NCBI GenBank assembly: GCA_033439765.1
Contig: JAULSN010000013.1
Coordinates: 434,001-498,000, forward strand
Source: Lasiosphaeria ovina
Lineage: Eukaryota > Ascomycota > Sordariomycetes > Sordariales > Lasiosphaeriaceae
DNA: 64,000 nt
Direction: 5' to 3'
Shown: piece by piece, positions 42,499 to 53,197 of the stretch
How the letters are laid out: each line of letters opens with the position of its first letter
Numbering within the stretch: position 1 is the first letter of the stretch
Position numbers and translations under genes: made by a program
The notes under the pieces: generated by a model
What the model saw: the letters and a program-made list of their open reading frames with translations, nothing else
The model's database searches: none
Told to the model about the DNA's origin: nothing

Positions 42499-44481
42499 AT
42501 GGCCGACCAACCATTATTTCGGCTTGCTCTTCTCGGCCTCGCCATCTGTTGTCTGCCGGTTTCCATCTCAGCTCAGGACCCTGCACCGTCCTCAGGCCCC
42601 GACTCAAGTCGCAACAACCTGGTTGGCTGGCAGCCCAATCCTGACCGCCGTGGAACGATGAATATATTGCAGAGCTGCTTGTTGACTATCATAGCCTGTA
42701 CATGGACCATCCATCATCCCAATGTCCCAAAGAGAACACACGAGACAGCGTTGGGACGATTTTTGCACCGAGCCAAATGGATGGCCGCGACGATCCTGCT
42801 ACCTGAGTTCATTCTGGCCCAGGCTGTCGACGAATTCCTGTGGGTTCATGATGCCTGGAGGAGTCTGCATCCGGCCAATTCCTTTTGGCAAAGAATCAAG
42901 GACTTCTGCGCTGCCACCGACAAGATGAAAAGAATAAGGGGCTTCGACATCTTCAGGACTGAGCGCAAGGAGAAGCAAGAGTGGCGCAGACAGCACTTTT
43001 ACTATGCCAACATGGGTGGCTTCCGAGTCAACCTATCAAGGGTCGACGAGGCTGAGGGTGACAACGCAGCCCACACCCACGTATTCCCTCTAACAGCAAA
43101 AGAGCTGGTCAAGTATCTCAAGACCCCGACGCCCTCGGAGACGGAAGTGAAGCCTCCACGAACCTCTGAATGGGACCAAAACACACATCCTACCGACGCG
43201 GAGAAGAGACCACAAACGGGCGACACGGCGGAATTGCCAGTCCGGCCACCGGCAGCCAGCCTGGCACCGGCAAACAATGCATCACCACCACTACCACCGC
43301 CGCCGCCGCCGCCGCCGCCAACGCAGTCAACGACTTCACTCAAGCCACCCATCTCCGAGACCGAAGTGAGGCGGAGGATCAAGGTCGACACGCTCTCCAA
43401 GCTAGTCGCCTTCATGCAGATCGCGTGGACCCTCTTCTCGGTGCTGACGCGGTGGGCCATCCGCCGCGCGACGTCACAACTTGAGATCATGACGGTGGCC
43501 TTTGCCGCGTGTGCCGTCTTGACGTATGCCCTGCGCTGGAACAAGCCGCAGAACGTCGAGGTCTGGACCACGATCCCCAACAAGTTCCTCAACCTGTCCC
43601 CGCTCTGGCAGCCGCAGCGCTTTGTCCCCTTCTTCATGCGCGAAAAGAACGCCAAGACGCTGCGGCTCCCTTACTTCCGCAACGACACGATCCGTCCCTT
43701 CCACGTCAACAAGTCCTTCCTCCCCTGGCTGGGCGCGTTCATGGTGCCGGTCGGGGCCATCCACCTCTGCGCGTGGAACTTTTCGTTTCCGTCGACCGCC
43801 GAGAAGATACTCTGGAGGTGCGCCACCCTGACCTCGGTGGGCGCTCCGCTCGTGGTCTTGGTCTGTTCCTTTGTCGTTCCCCGGGCTGTCGTTTGGCTCC
43901 GTGAGAACTGGATCGGGGCAGAAGAGAGGGAATCCGAGCGAAAGGAGGCCAGAACGTTCAGGAAGCACTGCTCTTGGGCGTTGCAGACCATGCCAAAGGA
44001 AGACGAGCGGCTTGGTCGGAAGATTAACGACGCGCTTGCCGACCTGCAGAGCGACAAAGTCAAGAAGAGGTACAGGGATATCTTGGAACCCTCTCTGCTC
44101 CGAAAGGTCCACCAACACATCCAAGAAAGGAGGATCCAATTTCGTATGTACGCCTCGCGTGACTTCCCGGACAACTTCGCAAAGCTCTGGACGCAGCTTC
44201 GCGACGCGGGGTACGCCGAGCCGGACATCATCGGCCAAGAGATCGTCCCCCCTGGCTATGATGAGTGGTTCGATGATGTCAACGTCTTCCCCCACCTGAC
44301 CACGAAGTGGAAGAGGGGAGAAATGCGCTCCAAGATCCTGAGCTGGGCCCTTCCTACTGTCAGCATCTTCTATTCGTTGGCGAGGCTTACCATTATTGTT
44401 GTCGCGTTTGCAAGCTTACGTGCAATGCCAGAAGGGGTGTACGACAATTCCTGGACTGACTATGTCCCGAACATTGAGTAG
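42499..44481 (+). CDS. Hypothetical polytopic membrane protein with signal peptide
   Basis: A single exon of 660 residues from ATG 42499 (the in-frame triplet at 42490 is TTG). The first 24 residues look like a cleavable signal (LFRLALLGLAICCLPVSISA). GWQPNPDRRGTMNILQSC and CTWTIHHPNVP follow, marking a widespread fungal family with no assigned function. Hydrophobic helices lie near residues 51-69, 304-323, 328-346, 408-428, 447-468 and 612-640. The linker at about 210-290 is disordered and holds a run of about 10 Pro (CCG repeats). It is probably a plasma- or endomembrane protein. The gene is intact. Confidence 0.8.
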   Translation: MADQPLFRLALLGLAICCLPVSISAQDPAPSSGPDSSRNNLVGWQPNPDRRGTMNILQSCLLTIIACTWTIHHPNVPKRTHETALGRFLHRAKWMAATILLPEFILAQAVDEFLWVHDAWRSLHPANSFWQRIKDFCAATDKMKRIRGFDIFRTERKEKQEWRRQHFYYANMGGFRVNLSRVDEAEGDNAAHTHVFPLTAKELVKYLKTPTPSETEVKPPRTSEWDQNTHPTDAEKRPQTGDTAELPVRPPAASLAPANNASPPLPPPPPPPPPTQSTTSLKPPISETEVRRRIKVDTLSKLVAFMQIAWTLFSVLTRWAIRRATSQLEIMTVAFAACAVLTYALRWNKPQNVEVWTTIPNKFLNLSPLWQPQRFVPFFMREKNAKTLRLPYFRNDTIRPFHVNKSFLPWLGAFMVPVGAIHLCAWNFSFPSTAEKILWRCATLTSVGAPLVVLVCSFVVPRAVVWLRENWIGAEERESERKEARTFRKHCSWALQTMPKEDERLGRKINDALADLQSDKVKKRYRDILEPSLLRKVHQHIQERRIQFRMYASRDFPDNFAKLWTQLRDAGYAEPDIIGQEIVPPGYDEWFDDVNVFPHLTTKWKRGEMRSKILSWALPTVSIFYSLARLTIIVVAFASLRAMPEGVYDNSWTDYVPNIE

Positions 44482-44639
44482 AGCCGTCCTGTGGCTTTAC
44501 TTCAAAGGAGTACAATTATCTTGCTTTACCAGTCGGCACCTGGGAAGGTGGAACGTTTGTTCACAACTAGTCTTCTCACGAGAGCTGACAACAGTCTGGT
44601 TAGAAGAGGAGGCGAATCTGGGCTCACACAATTGCCATT

Positions 44640-44991
44640 GTCGTTCGGGGTCGTCAAAAAACGCTGCCGGCGCCGCTTCCTGAGGACCCGGAACTGTCAT
44701 ACAGGGAGTTGACGGCGTCGGATATCGCTCTGTATATCGGCCCGGATCGGTACAGGGTGTTTTTGGACGCCAGGCTCGACACAGGCCGGAATGTGGATGA
44801 TCGAGGGGCACATTCATCGCGTGCTGCGCGAGACGCTGTTCAGCGAGATCATGTGCTGGGAGTACGCGAGTTACTTTGAGGGAAAGAGCCTCGAGGAGCT
44901 GGAGGAGCTGGCTGCGTCGTTCAAGCTAGAGAACTGTGTGCGCAGGGACGGGTTGAGTGATGTCCTCCGGGCAGATACGGGGCGTGAGTGA
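44640..44991 (+). pseudogene. C-terminal fragment of an unrecognised fungal gene
   Basis: Reads SYRELTASDIALYIGPDRYR then VFLDARLDTGRN in one frame. After a shift near 44790 it continues WMIEGHIHRVLRETLFSEIM and CWEYASYFEGKSLEELEEL. The two parts clearly belong together, as the motif order is familiar from fungal hypothetical proteins, but the frame is broken at the joint. The upstream part is missing. Confidence 0.45.
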
Positions 44992-45081
44992 GTGGGTGGA
45001 TGAAATATGACATTGGCTAGCTGTCTCCAAAATAACGGCAGGGAAATTGAAGTTTGTGATGACAAGTGTCTTTCTTTGCCA

Positions 45082-45186
45082 TTGTCATTTTAGAACGTGC
45101 GTGCCGTAGGATCAACATCCCTGTCAATTTTTGAGGGTGCGACACACATCTCGAAGTAAACACAACAACTTCGACTTTTTCTTCCT
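45082..45186 (+). repeat. Left terminal inverted repeat
   Basis: Begins ttgtcattttagaacgtgcg and pairs with 49665-49769 in reverse complement. The last third differs at a few positions. Confidence 0.9.
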
Positions 45187-45291
45187 TTCCTTCCACAACG
45201 AACTAATCCAACGCATACAACGCACCGAGACTAGGCCAAACAACACAATATTTGTCGATCTTCTATTTGCCCTGCTTTTCTGTCCCTCCCG

Positions 45292-46353
45292 ATGCCCGCC
45301 GGGCGCGCAGTGTCAAACCGAAGCCTTACCGATGCCGAACGCCGGCGCATTTGGGTGGCAATTCACGATGGCGAGGAAAACAACAAACAGATCGCAACAC
45401 GCTTCCAATGCAGCGAGCGGGTAATACGGAAGTATAGGCTCAACTACAAGATCCATGGCGAGCTTCTTCTGCCCTCGAGGCGCGCGCTAAGTGCAGTCAA
45501 GCTTGCGCCGTGGGCATTTGAGGTTCGTGGTCCCGCGCTCAGTATATATAGTTAGCTAACTCGACTATCCTTTGTTTACATACAGGTCCTTCTCGATGCC
45601 CTCCACGAGACCAACGATATGTACCTCGATGAAATGCAGAGCCTCCTTCTCGACCGCTACAACGTCGCCGTCTCCCTATCCACCATTTCCGTCCGCTTAA
45701 AAGAGCATGACTGGACCAGGAAGAAGCTCGAGTACAGGGCAACACAACAGAATGAAGCATTACGAAGGTATCACGTCTTCCAGATAGCTAGGTTTACCCC
45801 TGAACAAGTCGTATATATCGACGAGTTAGGCGTAGATAAAAGAGACGGCTTCAGGAAGTGGGGGTAGGCTCCAAAGGGATACACTACAAGGAATAAAAGG
45901 CCGTTAGAGAGGGGAAAGAGGTTCCATCTATTACCGGCGATCACAACAGAGGGACTTCTTCATTTATCAATATACCAGGGCTCAACAAACCAGGAAGGCT
46001 TCACGATGTGGTTGAGAGACTTCCTATTGCCGAAGATGAACCCTTTCCCGGGTAAACATTCGGTCCTGGTACTCGATAACGCGAGCTGGCATCACCACCA
46101 AGATATATATGACTTGTGTAATGCGGCAGGTATCGTGAGAGTATACCTGCCGCCGTATTCTCCGGACTTCAACCCGATCGAACTATTCTTTGGCGGTATA
46201 AAGGCATATATACGGCGGCATATGAAGTGGGTGGAGGATAACTGGGAATGCGAGGCAGACTTTACTGACTTTCTTCGTGAATGTACTAAGGAGGTTACGA
46301 GCGATGTTGAGCGTATACGGGGTTATTTTCGAGGGGCCCGGATTATTGAGTAG
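45292..46353 (+). pseudogene. Tc1/mariner-type (DDE_3) transposase, one in-frame stop
   Basis: Exons 45292-45522 and 45586-46353. The 63-nt intron (GTTCGT, GCTAAC branch, TACAG) is in phase 0. The length is 332 codons. The N-terminus has a helix-turn-helix (DGEENNKQIATRFQCSERVI). The catalytic residues appear as D in VVYIDELGVDK, D in SVLVLDNASWHHH, and E in PPYSPDFNPIELFF. A TAG at 45865-45867 sits in the RKWG*APKG stretch, where relatives usually have Trp. Otherwise the frame is complete with a natural end at 46351-46353. It would cut and paste the element through its terminal repeats. This copy needs readthrough or a helper element. Confidence 0.88.
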
Positions 46354-46876
46354 GTCCTATATGTAGTTATCTACATAACTAATCGAATAACAACACATAC
46401 AACACGCATCTCGGGGAGCATACTAATACCGTTGCTATGTACGGGCAGGGCATAGAGCCGCATTATTGACAGCTGCTCGGGGGGGTGCCGGGCAGGCAGG
46501 TTGAGTGACAGGGCTATCAGCTCCCGCCGAGGGCAGGGCAGTCAGGCCGGGCAGGGCATGCCGAGAAAATGCGTTTGAGCACACTTTCGTCTTTAAGCCG
46601 AGTTAACAACGATTTTACAGCCGGCAGGGAGACTATCAGCTGCGGCCGGCCCGCTGGAGTAAGTCAACACGCAAGTAAGGTATACGCGCGCATATATATG
46701 CTCAAGGCGTAAGTAGGAAAGGTGGTAAATTTGACTCTTCGGCGTATCTATCTAACTAGCTGTAGTGACCGTTAAAGGTGTAGAGTGCGGGCATGTTGCG
46801 TATTGAACGCTGGAGACACGCGTATATTACGCCGTGACCTATGTGTATGTTGTTCTCTTCCTTCCCGGCGCGGCAT
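46354..46876. other. Spacer between convergent transposon genes
   Basis: About 520 bp, partly with GGGCAGG-type repeated motifs (46444-46556). No ORF with support. Confidence 0.5.
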
Positions 46877-49265
46877 TTACATATACCCGTCGTCAGGCAC
46901 CGGGGTCAACGTATCTCGGAGTCCACGGCGGTCAAGGGAGTCCCCTCGGCGTGCCCGGTATAGCCCGGAGAGTATAGAGGCGGCGTCTTCGTCGCTCGTT
47001 GACGAGGTTGACGAGGAGTGTTGTTTACTAGACGAGCGGAGGATTGATGACGGCGTCGGTTGTCTACTAGCCGGGCGGGAGTACGGTGACGGCGTCGGGG
47101 GGTCTGTAGTAGTAAATACGTTAGCTCCTTATAAATAAATAATACGAAGATTACTTACCTTGTTGTACTTGTATTTGCGTTAAGGACTGCGATCCCCAGT
47201 TACGCCCGACTTCGTCCTCAATAGTAAGGAAAGTCTTGACTTTCTTCCTCATACTTATATAGATTAAGGAAGGCACGTCAAGCCGCATGAACCACTCATC
47301 AGGTAAAGTCCGTATACTTCGTATATCAATAGACTCTCGTCTAAATTATTCACCAAGCCGGAATATCGATCTCGTTAGCTGGCCAACATCCCTCCCTGCC
47401 GTGCCTTTTGTTGCTTCTTCCTTGGCGAATTCCCGAAGGAATAGATTAAGTAGGCTATCAGCATCACGACCTTCAGGCATAGGCGGAGAAGAAGAACGTA
47501 AAGGTAGATCGAATAACAGTCCTGCAGAGGGGGTGTATAGCCGGCCGGACTCGCTTCTGGCTCCCTGTGCCGGGTCGTAAGAATGGACCGATACGGCCGG
47601 GGAGAACCCCGAGAATATTAACGGCGCCGAGTATGTTAACGATACAGAAGACTGCGGGCGAGGCAGCTCAGGCTCCCGAATAACGGCCGTACCTTGAAGT
47701 CGTTGGAAAATGGCGTTGGCGAGGTCATCCGCCGAGCTGCCGCCGCCGTTATTAATGTTGATGCTCATCGACTAGTTGTTGCCGTCATCCCGGGTATATT
47801 TCGCTCTCTTCAAGGGCCGCCCTGCCGGGTCACCCGGCCCCGCCTCGCCGTCACTCGATACACCGCCCGCCGCCTACAATAAGGCAACAAAGATGAACTC
47901 CGGGGGCACGTATAGGGACGCCCTTTCGATCACGACTTGTTCGGCCCACAGCCTCAACTGCGCATGTGATATATCCACGTGTATATTCCTACGTATCTTG
48001 AGCACGTAACACAACTGCGATGCGGGATTGTTGTCTCTGAAGTTGCGGCATCTTCTACCCTCTCGGCATTCGTATACCTCGCTCAGCTTGTGGTATGCCG
48101 ACCGCACCGCATCCTTGTTGTTATTCATCGCCGCAACCATGCCTTTCTGAACGCCGGCATGCTCGGGGACTGGCTCTGCCGGTATATCGGGCACGGCGGT
48201 GTTGCGCCGGGGCGGTGCGGGTGATCCCTAGGTAGACTGGGCATAGGTGCTCGGAGGAGGTGCGGACCGCCGGGACAGTAGATTCTCGATCTATTGATCT
48301 ACCGAAGGAAATGATAGCGGGTTCGAAGGCGTGAGGCGGGGCTGCAAAGGTGGCGCGCGGGAGCGGCTGCTAGGCGTGAGGCCATATAGAGACTGCCTTG
48401 TTGGCCCGGTCGGTGTTGCCGGGGGGGGCGGTTGTTATATTGCCGGTTGTGCTTTCTTCCGTAATGCAAAAATGAAGAGGACTATCATGTAGAAAGGAAG
48501 CTTTAGAACCTTCATTTTACCCAGAGTTGTTTCCAGGTTCGCCGCCTTGAACAACTGCCTTTCAGTACCCTCGACCCGGTCAAAGTAAAGCTTCTTTTTC
48601 GAGCGACCAGCGCCCTGGCCCGCCTCAACCTCTATAGCTCGGAAGACCCACTGGAGGTCATCGCCGAAGTCAGTAATATACTGAGATACCTGCCGGGCAA
48701 GCTCAGACTCCAGCTTCTCGATCTCTGACTCTATACAGAAGTCCACGATGTGGTGGTTAATTTCTACAACCTCCATTTTCGTCGGGGGCTACTTCAGTCC
48801 TTTAGTATCACGAAAGACGGCATTCTCAATGAAGCGGAAGCCTGACGTAATTTGAAGGCTGAAGTCTTCCTCGAAGAGCTTGGAAGGTTGAGGAGAATAC
48901 GAGTCTTCTTCGTTACTAGTCGTCCCCGTATTCTTCACCGCATCGTGTTGTGTTTCCTCCTCGTTATCTACCGAGGCATCGTCACCTTCGCTGGCCTGCT
49001 GAGTCTCGGCATCGGTCTCGGCACCTGTCTCCGTGCCTGCTTCGGTGACCGCCTCGGTGCCCGAGGTCTCAGGAGAGGGCTCGGGAGAGGGCTCGGGAGC
49101 CGCCTTCCTACCTCTACCCCGGCCTCTGCCCCTAGAAGGTTTGGCTGCAGCCTCCCGGCGGGCAACAGCGGTATTGTGAGAGCCGTTATTTTTATGCGTG
49201 CCAGACTGAGGGGTAGCCTTTGCAGTGGATTTAGATGCAGTGCTACCCTTCTTCCTGGCGGGCAT
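46877..49265 (-). pseudogene. Second gene of the TIR transposon, unrecognised, seven in-frame stops
   Basis: Exon 1 is 49265-47159 and exon 2 is 47103-46877. The 55-nt intron (47104-47158) has GTAAGT, GCTAAC and TACAG signals, phase 1. The frame is about 777 codons. It is interrupted only by TAG/TAA at 48789-48791, 48435-48437, 48291-48293, 48228-48230, 47874-47876, 47772-47774 and 47346-47348, and has no indel. Every stop could come from a Gln codon by one C-to-T change. The N-terminus is basic (MPARKKGSTASKS) with an AT-hook-like RGRGRGRGRK near residue 50. An acidic Glu/Thr stretch follows, then a helical segment (SEIEKLESELARQVSQ). Later come a Cys/Arg patch (CREGRRCRNF) and a Ser/Arg-rich tail. 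I recognise no family. DNA binding is a guess from the basic patches. Confidence 0.75.
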
Positions 49266-49664
49266 TGTGGGGGGTTCGCCTGATTCGTGTGGAATGGATG
49301 AATCGAAAGTAACGCTGCGGCGCAGGGAGCGGCTCGCGCGTGGCCGGGTAAGAAGATGTCGGTTATCAGGGTAACATAGGATAGGTCGAACAGGCTTGAT
49401 CCCGACAGAAGGAAGGCTTTGTTGCTCTTATTGGCTAGTAACTGTGGTGGCGGCACGATCAAGTCAATATAGTGGATATCTTGTGGATTCCAACACGGCA
49501 ATACGGCATTGCTGAACTTACGGGACGATGCACCGGCCAGGGTTGTTATTTCTATCGATCCTACGTTACCGGCTAATACATCCATGCAACAGCAGTATTT
49601 CCGTATATTTGAAGGTCGTGATGACTTCAATTGACTCGATGGCTGTAGAATGAATGCAAAGAGC

Positions 49665-49769
49665 GGTAGGAAAAAGTCGAATTTGGTGTTTACTTCGAGA
49701 TGTGTGTGTCGCACCCTCAAAAATTGACAGGGATGTTGATCCTACGGCACGCACGTTCTAAAATGACAA
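49665..49769 (-). repeat. Right terminal inverted repeat
   Basis: Reverse complement of 45082-45186. The outer 60 bases are identical. Confidence 0.9.
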
Positions 49770-50553
49770 CATCTTATTCATATTACCCCCCTAATTGCAT
49801 CACGTCTGCATTGCCCTCACAACCCCCCCTTAGTCAAGCATAGGGCAGCTTAGAGCAACTTGGGTGCCACTCAGGGCGTAGTTAGGGAAGCGGTTAAAAA
49901 TGGGTTAGGTAGGTAGTGAGAAGAAAAATGTTACCTTTCCGCGCGCGGGACCCGATTTGGGTACTAAAGGCCCCAAAAGGGGCTCTCTTCTCCCTTTGGA
50001 GGAGGTCTTAATAGGTACTACTCCGTTAGTTCTAATTCAAGAATTCTTTATTTGAACCCAATTTAAGGACTGCAATGCCTTCTAATTTCTTGCTCTTCTC
50101 ACCCTCCATTCCTCCAGATCCTCGTCCATACTAGTGCTTGATGGGGCGCCCCAATAGGCCTAGAATGTAGCTCCTATATAGGGGGCTACATTGAACTGCT
50201 CGCTGTGGCGTGCGCAGCGGAAGCGATACAGCAGCAGAGGCTAATGGGTTGCTGAGAGAAGCAGAGCGAGGGGTTATAGCGGACTACGCGCTATAACAAA
50301 GGTATTCAGTGGACTCTGCAACAGAACCGGGATGTATTCTTGATTGGTCGGGAACCTCAATGTGCCGATTTTTGCCCGAGTGGGCTGTGTGCCCGCTGTG
50401 GCTGCTGACATTGAGTCAGGTGTGCAGCTGCCTGCGAGGAACTCGGGGATGTGAGGCGGCGTTTAAATTCCCTCAAATTCTCGGTCTCCGTTGTTTCCCG
50501 CCGATCCCGTACCGTTCTCCCACTGGTCTTTTGAACATGAACGCGGAAAAAAG
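49770..50553. other. Intergenic, no gene seen
   Basis: Flank of the transposon and promoter region of the small gene at 50554. The first 300 bases are AT-richer than the rest. Confidence 0.5.
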
Positions 50554-50994
50554 ATGACTGGAGACACAAAGGTCAACAAAGGTCCTACGATCCCCCTGCC
50601 CTCGACTGAAGACGGGGACGGCGAGGCTGTCAACAAGAGCGGAGAGGGCGACGAGCCAGACTGGAAGTCGTACGTGGCGAAGAGGAAGGATGCTGCACCT
50701 GACGTAAGTTTGAACCTGCCAAGAACCGCCCCTACATACAGTCCAGCAAGACTGGACCCACGACCAGAAGCAGCCGGTGCGCGATAACTGGATCTAACTG
50801 GCCCATTCAAGTACCCGACCGTTTCCAAGTTCCAAAAGGACGACACGGTCTGGGTCGTCGATCCCGGGACCCGGGGCGTTGTGGGGCCGTGCATCGTCGT
50901 CGCAGTTCTCGGCGGCGAGACCTATCGCGTGCGAGAGACGGCGAAAACGGACGAGTGGACCGCGTCGGGCGAGCACCTGAGTTACCGCATCTAG
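50554..50994 (+). CDS. Small hypothetical protein, 110 residues, two exons
   Basis: Exons 50554-50703 and 50812-50994. The 108-nt intron has GTAAGT, a CTAAC branch and a CAAG acceptor in phase 0. The N-terminal half is polar (GDEPDWKSYVAKR). The second exon reads VSKFQKDDTVWVVDPGT, then GPCIVVAVLGGETYRVRE, a compact beta-rich pattern like a small SH3/KOW-type barrel. Such short proteins with a WKSY segment and a barrel-like half recur in fungi as hypotheticals. It ends convergent with, and antisense to, the 3' end of the caspase-like frame. Confidence 0.65.
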
Positions 50995-52867
50995 GGTGTT
51001 GCCGGTACGAAACCAAAAAAAAAAAGAGGGCGGCAGAATGGGGAACAAGTCAGAAAATAAAATAAAAAATAAAATAGAGAAGCGCGGCAAAGGCACCGGG
51101 CCTGGCCTGTGGGTGACGGGCTCCAGGACGACGCCAACGCACTGGGCTATGCGTAGACGCTCGGGTATCGGGAGCGACAGCAGCGCCTGCGTCTTCCACA
51201 GGTCCGACTCGAGCTCGTTTCCCGGCACGAGCTCGACGATGACGCGCCTCCCGCCGTGCCAGCCGGTGGCGTATATGTCGGTGTCGCAACAGAGCCCGTC
51301 GAAACTGACCGAGCCCGGGGCGAGATAGGGCGGCTGGGGAGGCGTGCCCGGGCCGATGGCCATGAGACTGAGCCTTGCAGGCTTGGCCAGCCCGGCTAGG
51401 CCTGCCGCCTCGCTGTCGACCAGAGGCTCGAGCTGGGCCAGATCTTGGAAGCCGGAGTGGCCCGACACGAGACCTAGCAGGGCGCGGAAGACCCGGCTAA
51501 CCTGGCTGTCCAGCCTCGAAAAGGTCTCGGCGGCCAGGCGCGCCGAGTCCGAGTCAGCAGATCCACGGGCGTCACCGTCGACCGCCGCGGGGGGCGTGGC
51601 TGCCATCCGCATCTGCATCCGTGTCCGAGCCTCGCCAATCTGCAGCGCCAGCCCCTTCAGCAACGAGAGAAAAAAGTTGCCGTCATCGCCGCCACAGCTA
51701 TCGATCAGCCGCCCCTTGAGCCCGGCAGCATCCTGTCCCAACACGAACTGTTGCATGCCCATCGAAAGCTGCACCATGCGGTCGACCTGGACGTGCGTGA
51801 TCAGTTTCGGGGCCGTGTTCTTGAGCCAGTCCCCGAGCTCGCGGACAGCGCCGGGCGTAAGCGGCTCTCCCAGAGAGACGGTGAAGGTGAGCGACGCAGA
51901 CGCAGACGCAGACGGGTTGGGACCCGCCATCTCGGCACCTTTTGGCGCGTCCCCGTCCCCGTCCCCGTCCCCGTCGGGCAGTGGCAGTGGCAGTGGACGC
52001 AGCAGGATGCTTGACTTGGCCTCGCTCCTCATGCTGATGTAGAACGGGTTCCGGGAAGCCACATCGTTCAAACGCTTCTGGAGCTCGACGACACGAACCC
52101 CTCCTCTCGGGGCGTCGCGTGCTTCCTGTTGCAGGATGCCAACGAGGAAGTGCGTGAACGAGGACGGGCCAGGCCTGGGCGTCCGGCCGGCGTCGTCGGT
52201 GGCTGCGAGAATCTCCAGCCGCCCCTCGTCCCGGCCCTTGGTGGCGGCGAGGGATGCGTGGCAGCAGTCGAGGATGAGCAGGACGTCGCTGCGGCAACGG
52301 AAGAGCGTGGGCTGGATCTCGAACCAGTCGACCAGCGGCTCCCCTGCACTCCGGCTGTAAGTGAGCACGGGGGCCCCCCCGGCCTGGTTAGCCTTGTACG
52401 CCGGCCCATTTCCGTCGCAATCGCCGTGCCATCGCTAGGAGGGGAGGGTGTTGATGTTGATTGACTTACGCCGCCCACACGGCCTTGCCTCTCCGCTCGT
52501 CGGGATCTGCGTGGCCAGTGTAGTACACAATCATCAGGTTTGCTTCGCCATCCACGTCGTACTCGCGCTTGAACCCAACAACAGCCTGTTCCAGCGCGTT
52601 CTGGGACGCGCGCGAGTTTTGCACCGGTATGAAGAACTGGTGTACCTCGTAGCGGTACTCGGCCTGAAAGACGTCGATGATCCTCTGCGCCTCCGTCTGG
52701 CAGGAGATTGTAAAGTCGTCTTCGGCCCAGCAAAGCACGAGCACGCCGACTCGGTCGTACGGATGCGATGCGCGGCCAAATGCCTTTGCAAAACTTTGCT
52801 GCAACTCCGCCTTCATAGAATCGAACGAGTCAGCGCCGACGCCGGCGTAGCTGTCCGGGGACCCCAT
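50794..52867 (-). CDS. Caspase-like (peptidase C14) protein, probably damaged
   Basis: Exon 1 runs from ATG 52867 to about 52470 and exon 2 starts at 52434. Residues about 35-130 form the first half of a caspase-like fold, with the catalytic His in YYTGHADPD. Exon 2 supplies SDVLLILDCCHAS with the catalytic Cys. A long Ala/Leu-rich helical region follows, then DIYATGWHGGRRVIVELVPG and ALLSLPIPERLRIAQCVGVV, a C-terminal domain of these fungal proteins. The obvious donor GTAAGT (52464-52469) is in phase 2, but the acceptor at 52435 needs phase 0. An in-phase GTGTGG donor (52480) would cut away the AVWAA end of the caspase segment. After PRFSILF the frame runs through T-rich sequence into the antisense of the 50554-50994 gene, so the true 3' end is probably near 51.07 kb or lost. 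Relatives act in fungal cell death. Confidence 0.65.
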
Positions 52868-52885
52868 AGGACGATGATAGCCGCA

Positions 52886-52953
52886 GCTGCGGCTAGATGT
52901 GAGCTGCGGCTGGATGTGAGCTGCGGCTAGATGTGAGCTGCGGCTAGATGTGT
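52886..52953. repeat. 17-bp tandem repeat, four copies
   Basis: Unit gctgcggctagatgtga, four copies with one internal and one terminal mismatch, in the shared upstream region of the caspase-like and kinase genes. Confidence 0.9.
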
Positions 52954-53197
52954 GTGTGTAGTTGGCTGTCTGACGTCTGACCTACGCAGCTGGCTGACAG
53001 CTCCCTCGTCGGGATCAGGTGACACGATATGCCTCTCGGCCCAGCGCTTTCTTTTATCCGAGCTGAGCCTTGTGTGTGTGCCGAGCTTAGCCATGCCTCC
53101 CCCCCCCCCCCCCCCCACCTCTCGCACCCCGGGATTTTTTGGTTGCCACGGACAGCACGACGACGTGTACCTACACCTTTCTAGTTCTAGACGCCCG

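Larger units (their letters stand above)
45082..49769. mobile_element. 4.7-kb TIR DNA transposon with DDE transposase and a second gene
   Basis: The ends 45082-45186 and 49665-49769 are about 105-bp terminal inverted repeats, identical over roughly the first 60 bases. Inside are a Tc1/mariner-superfamily (DDE_3) transposase on the plus strand (45292-46353) and, convergent to it, a long second gene on the minus strand (49265-46877). About 520 bp separate the two gene ends. The dinucleotide ca lies just outside both ends; a TA duplication is not evident. Both genes have in-frame stops but no indels. Confidence 0.85.

Noticed and set aside
48968..49720. 250-codon minus-strand ORF across the right end of the TIR transposon
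   Set aside because: It crosses the terminal repeat and lies in another frame from the well-supported second gene, with no domain.
45080..49771. TA target duplication expected for a Tc1/mariner element
   Set aside because: Only ca is found outside both common ends; the border may be off by a few bases, so no duplication is claimed.
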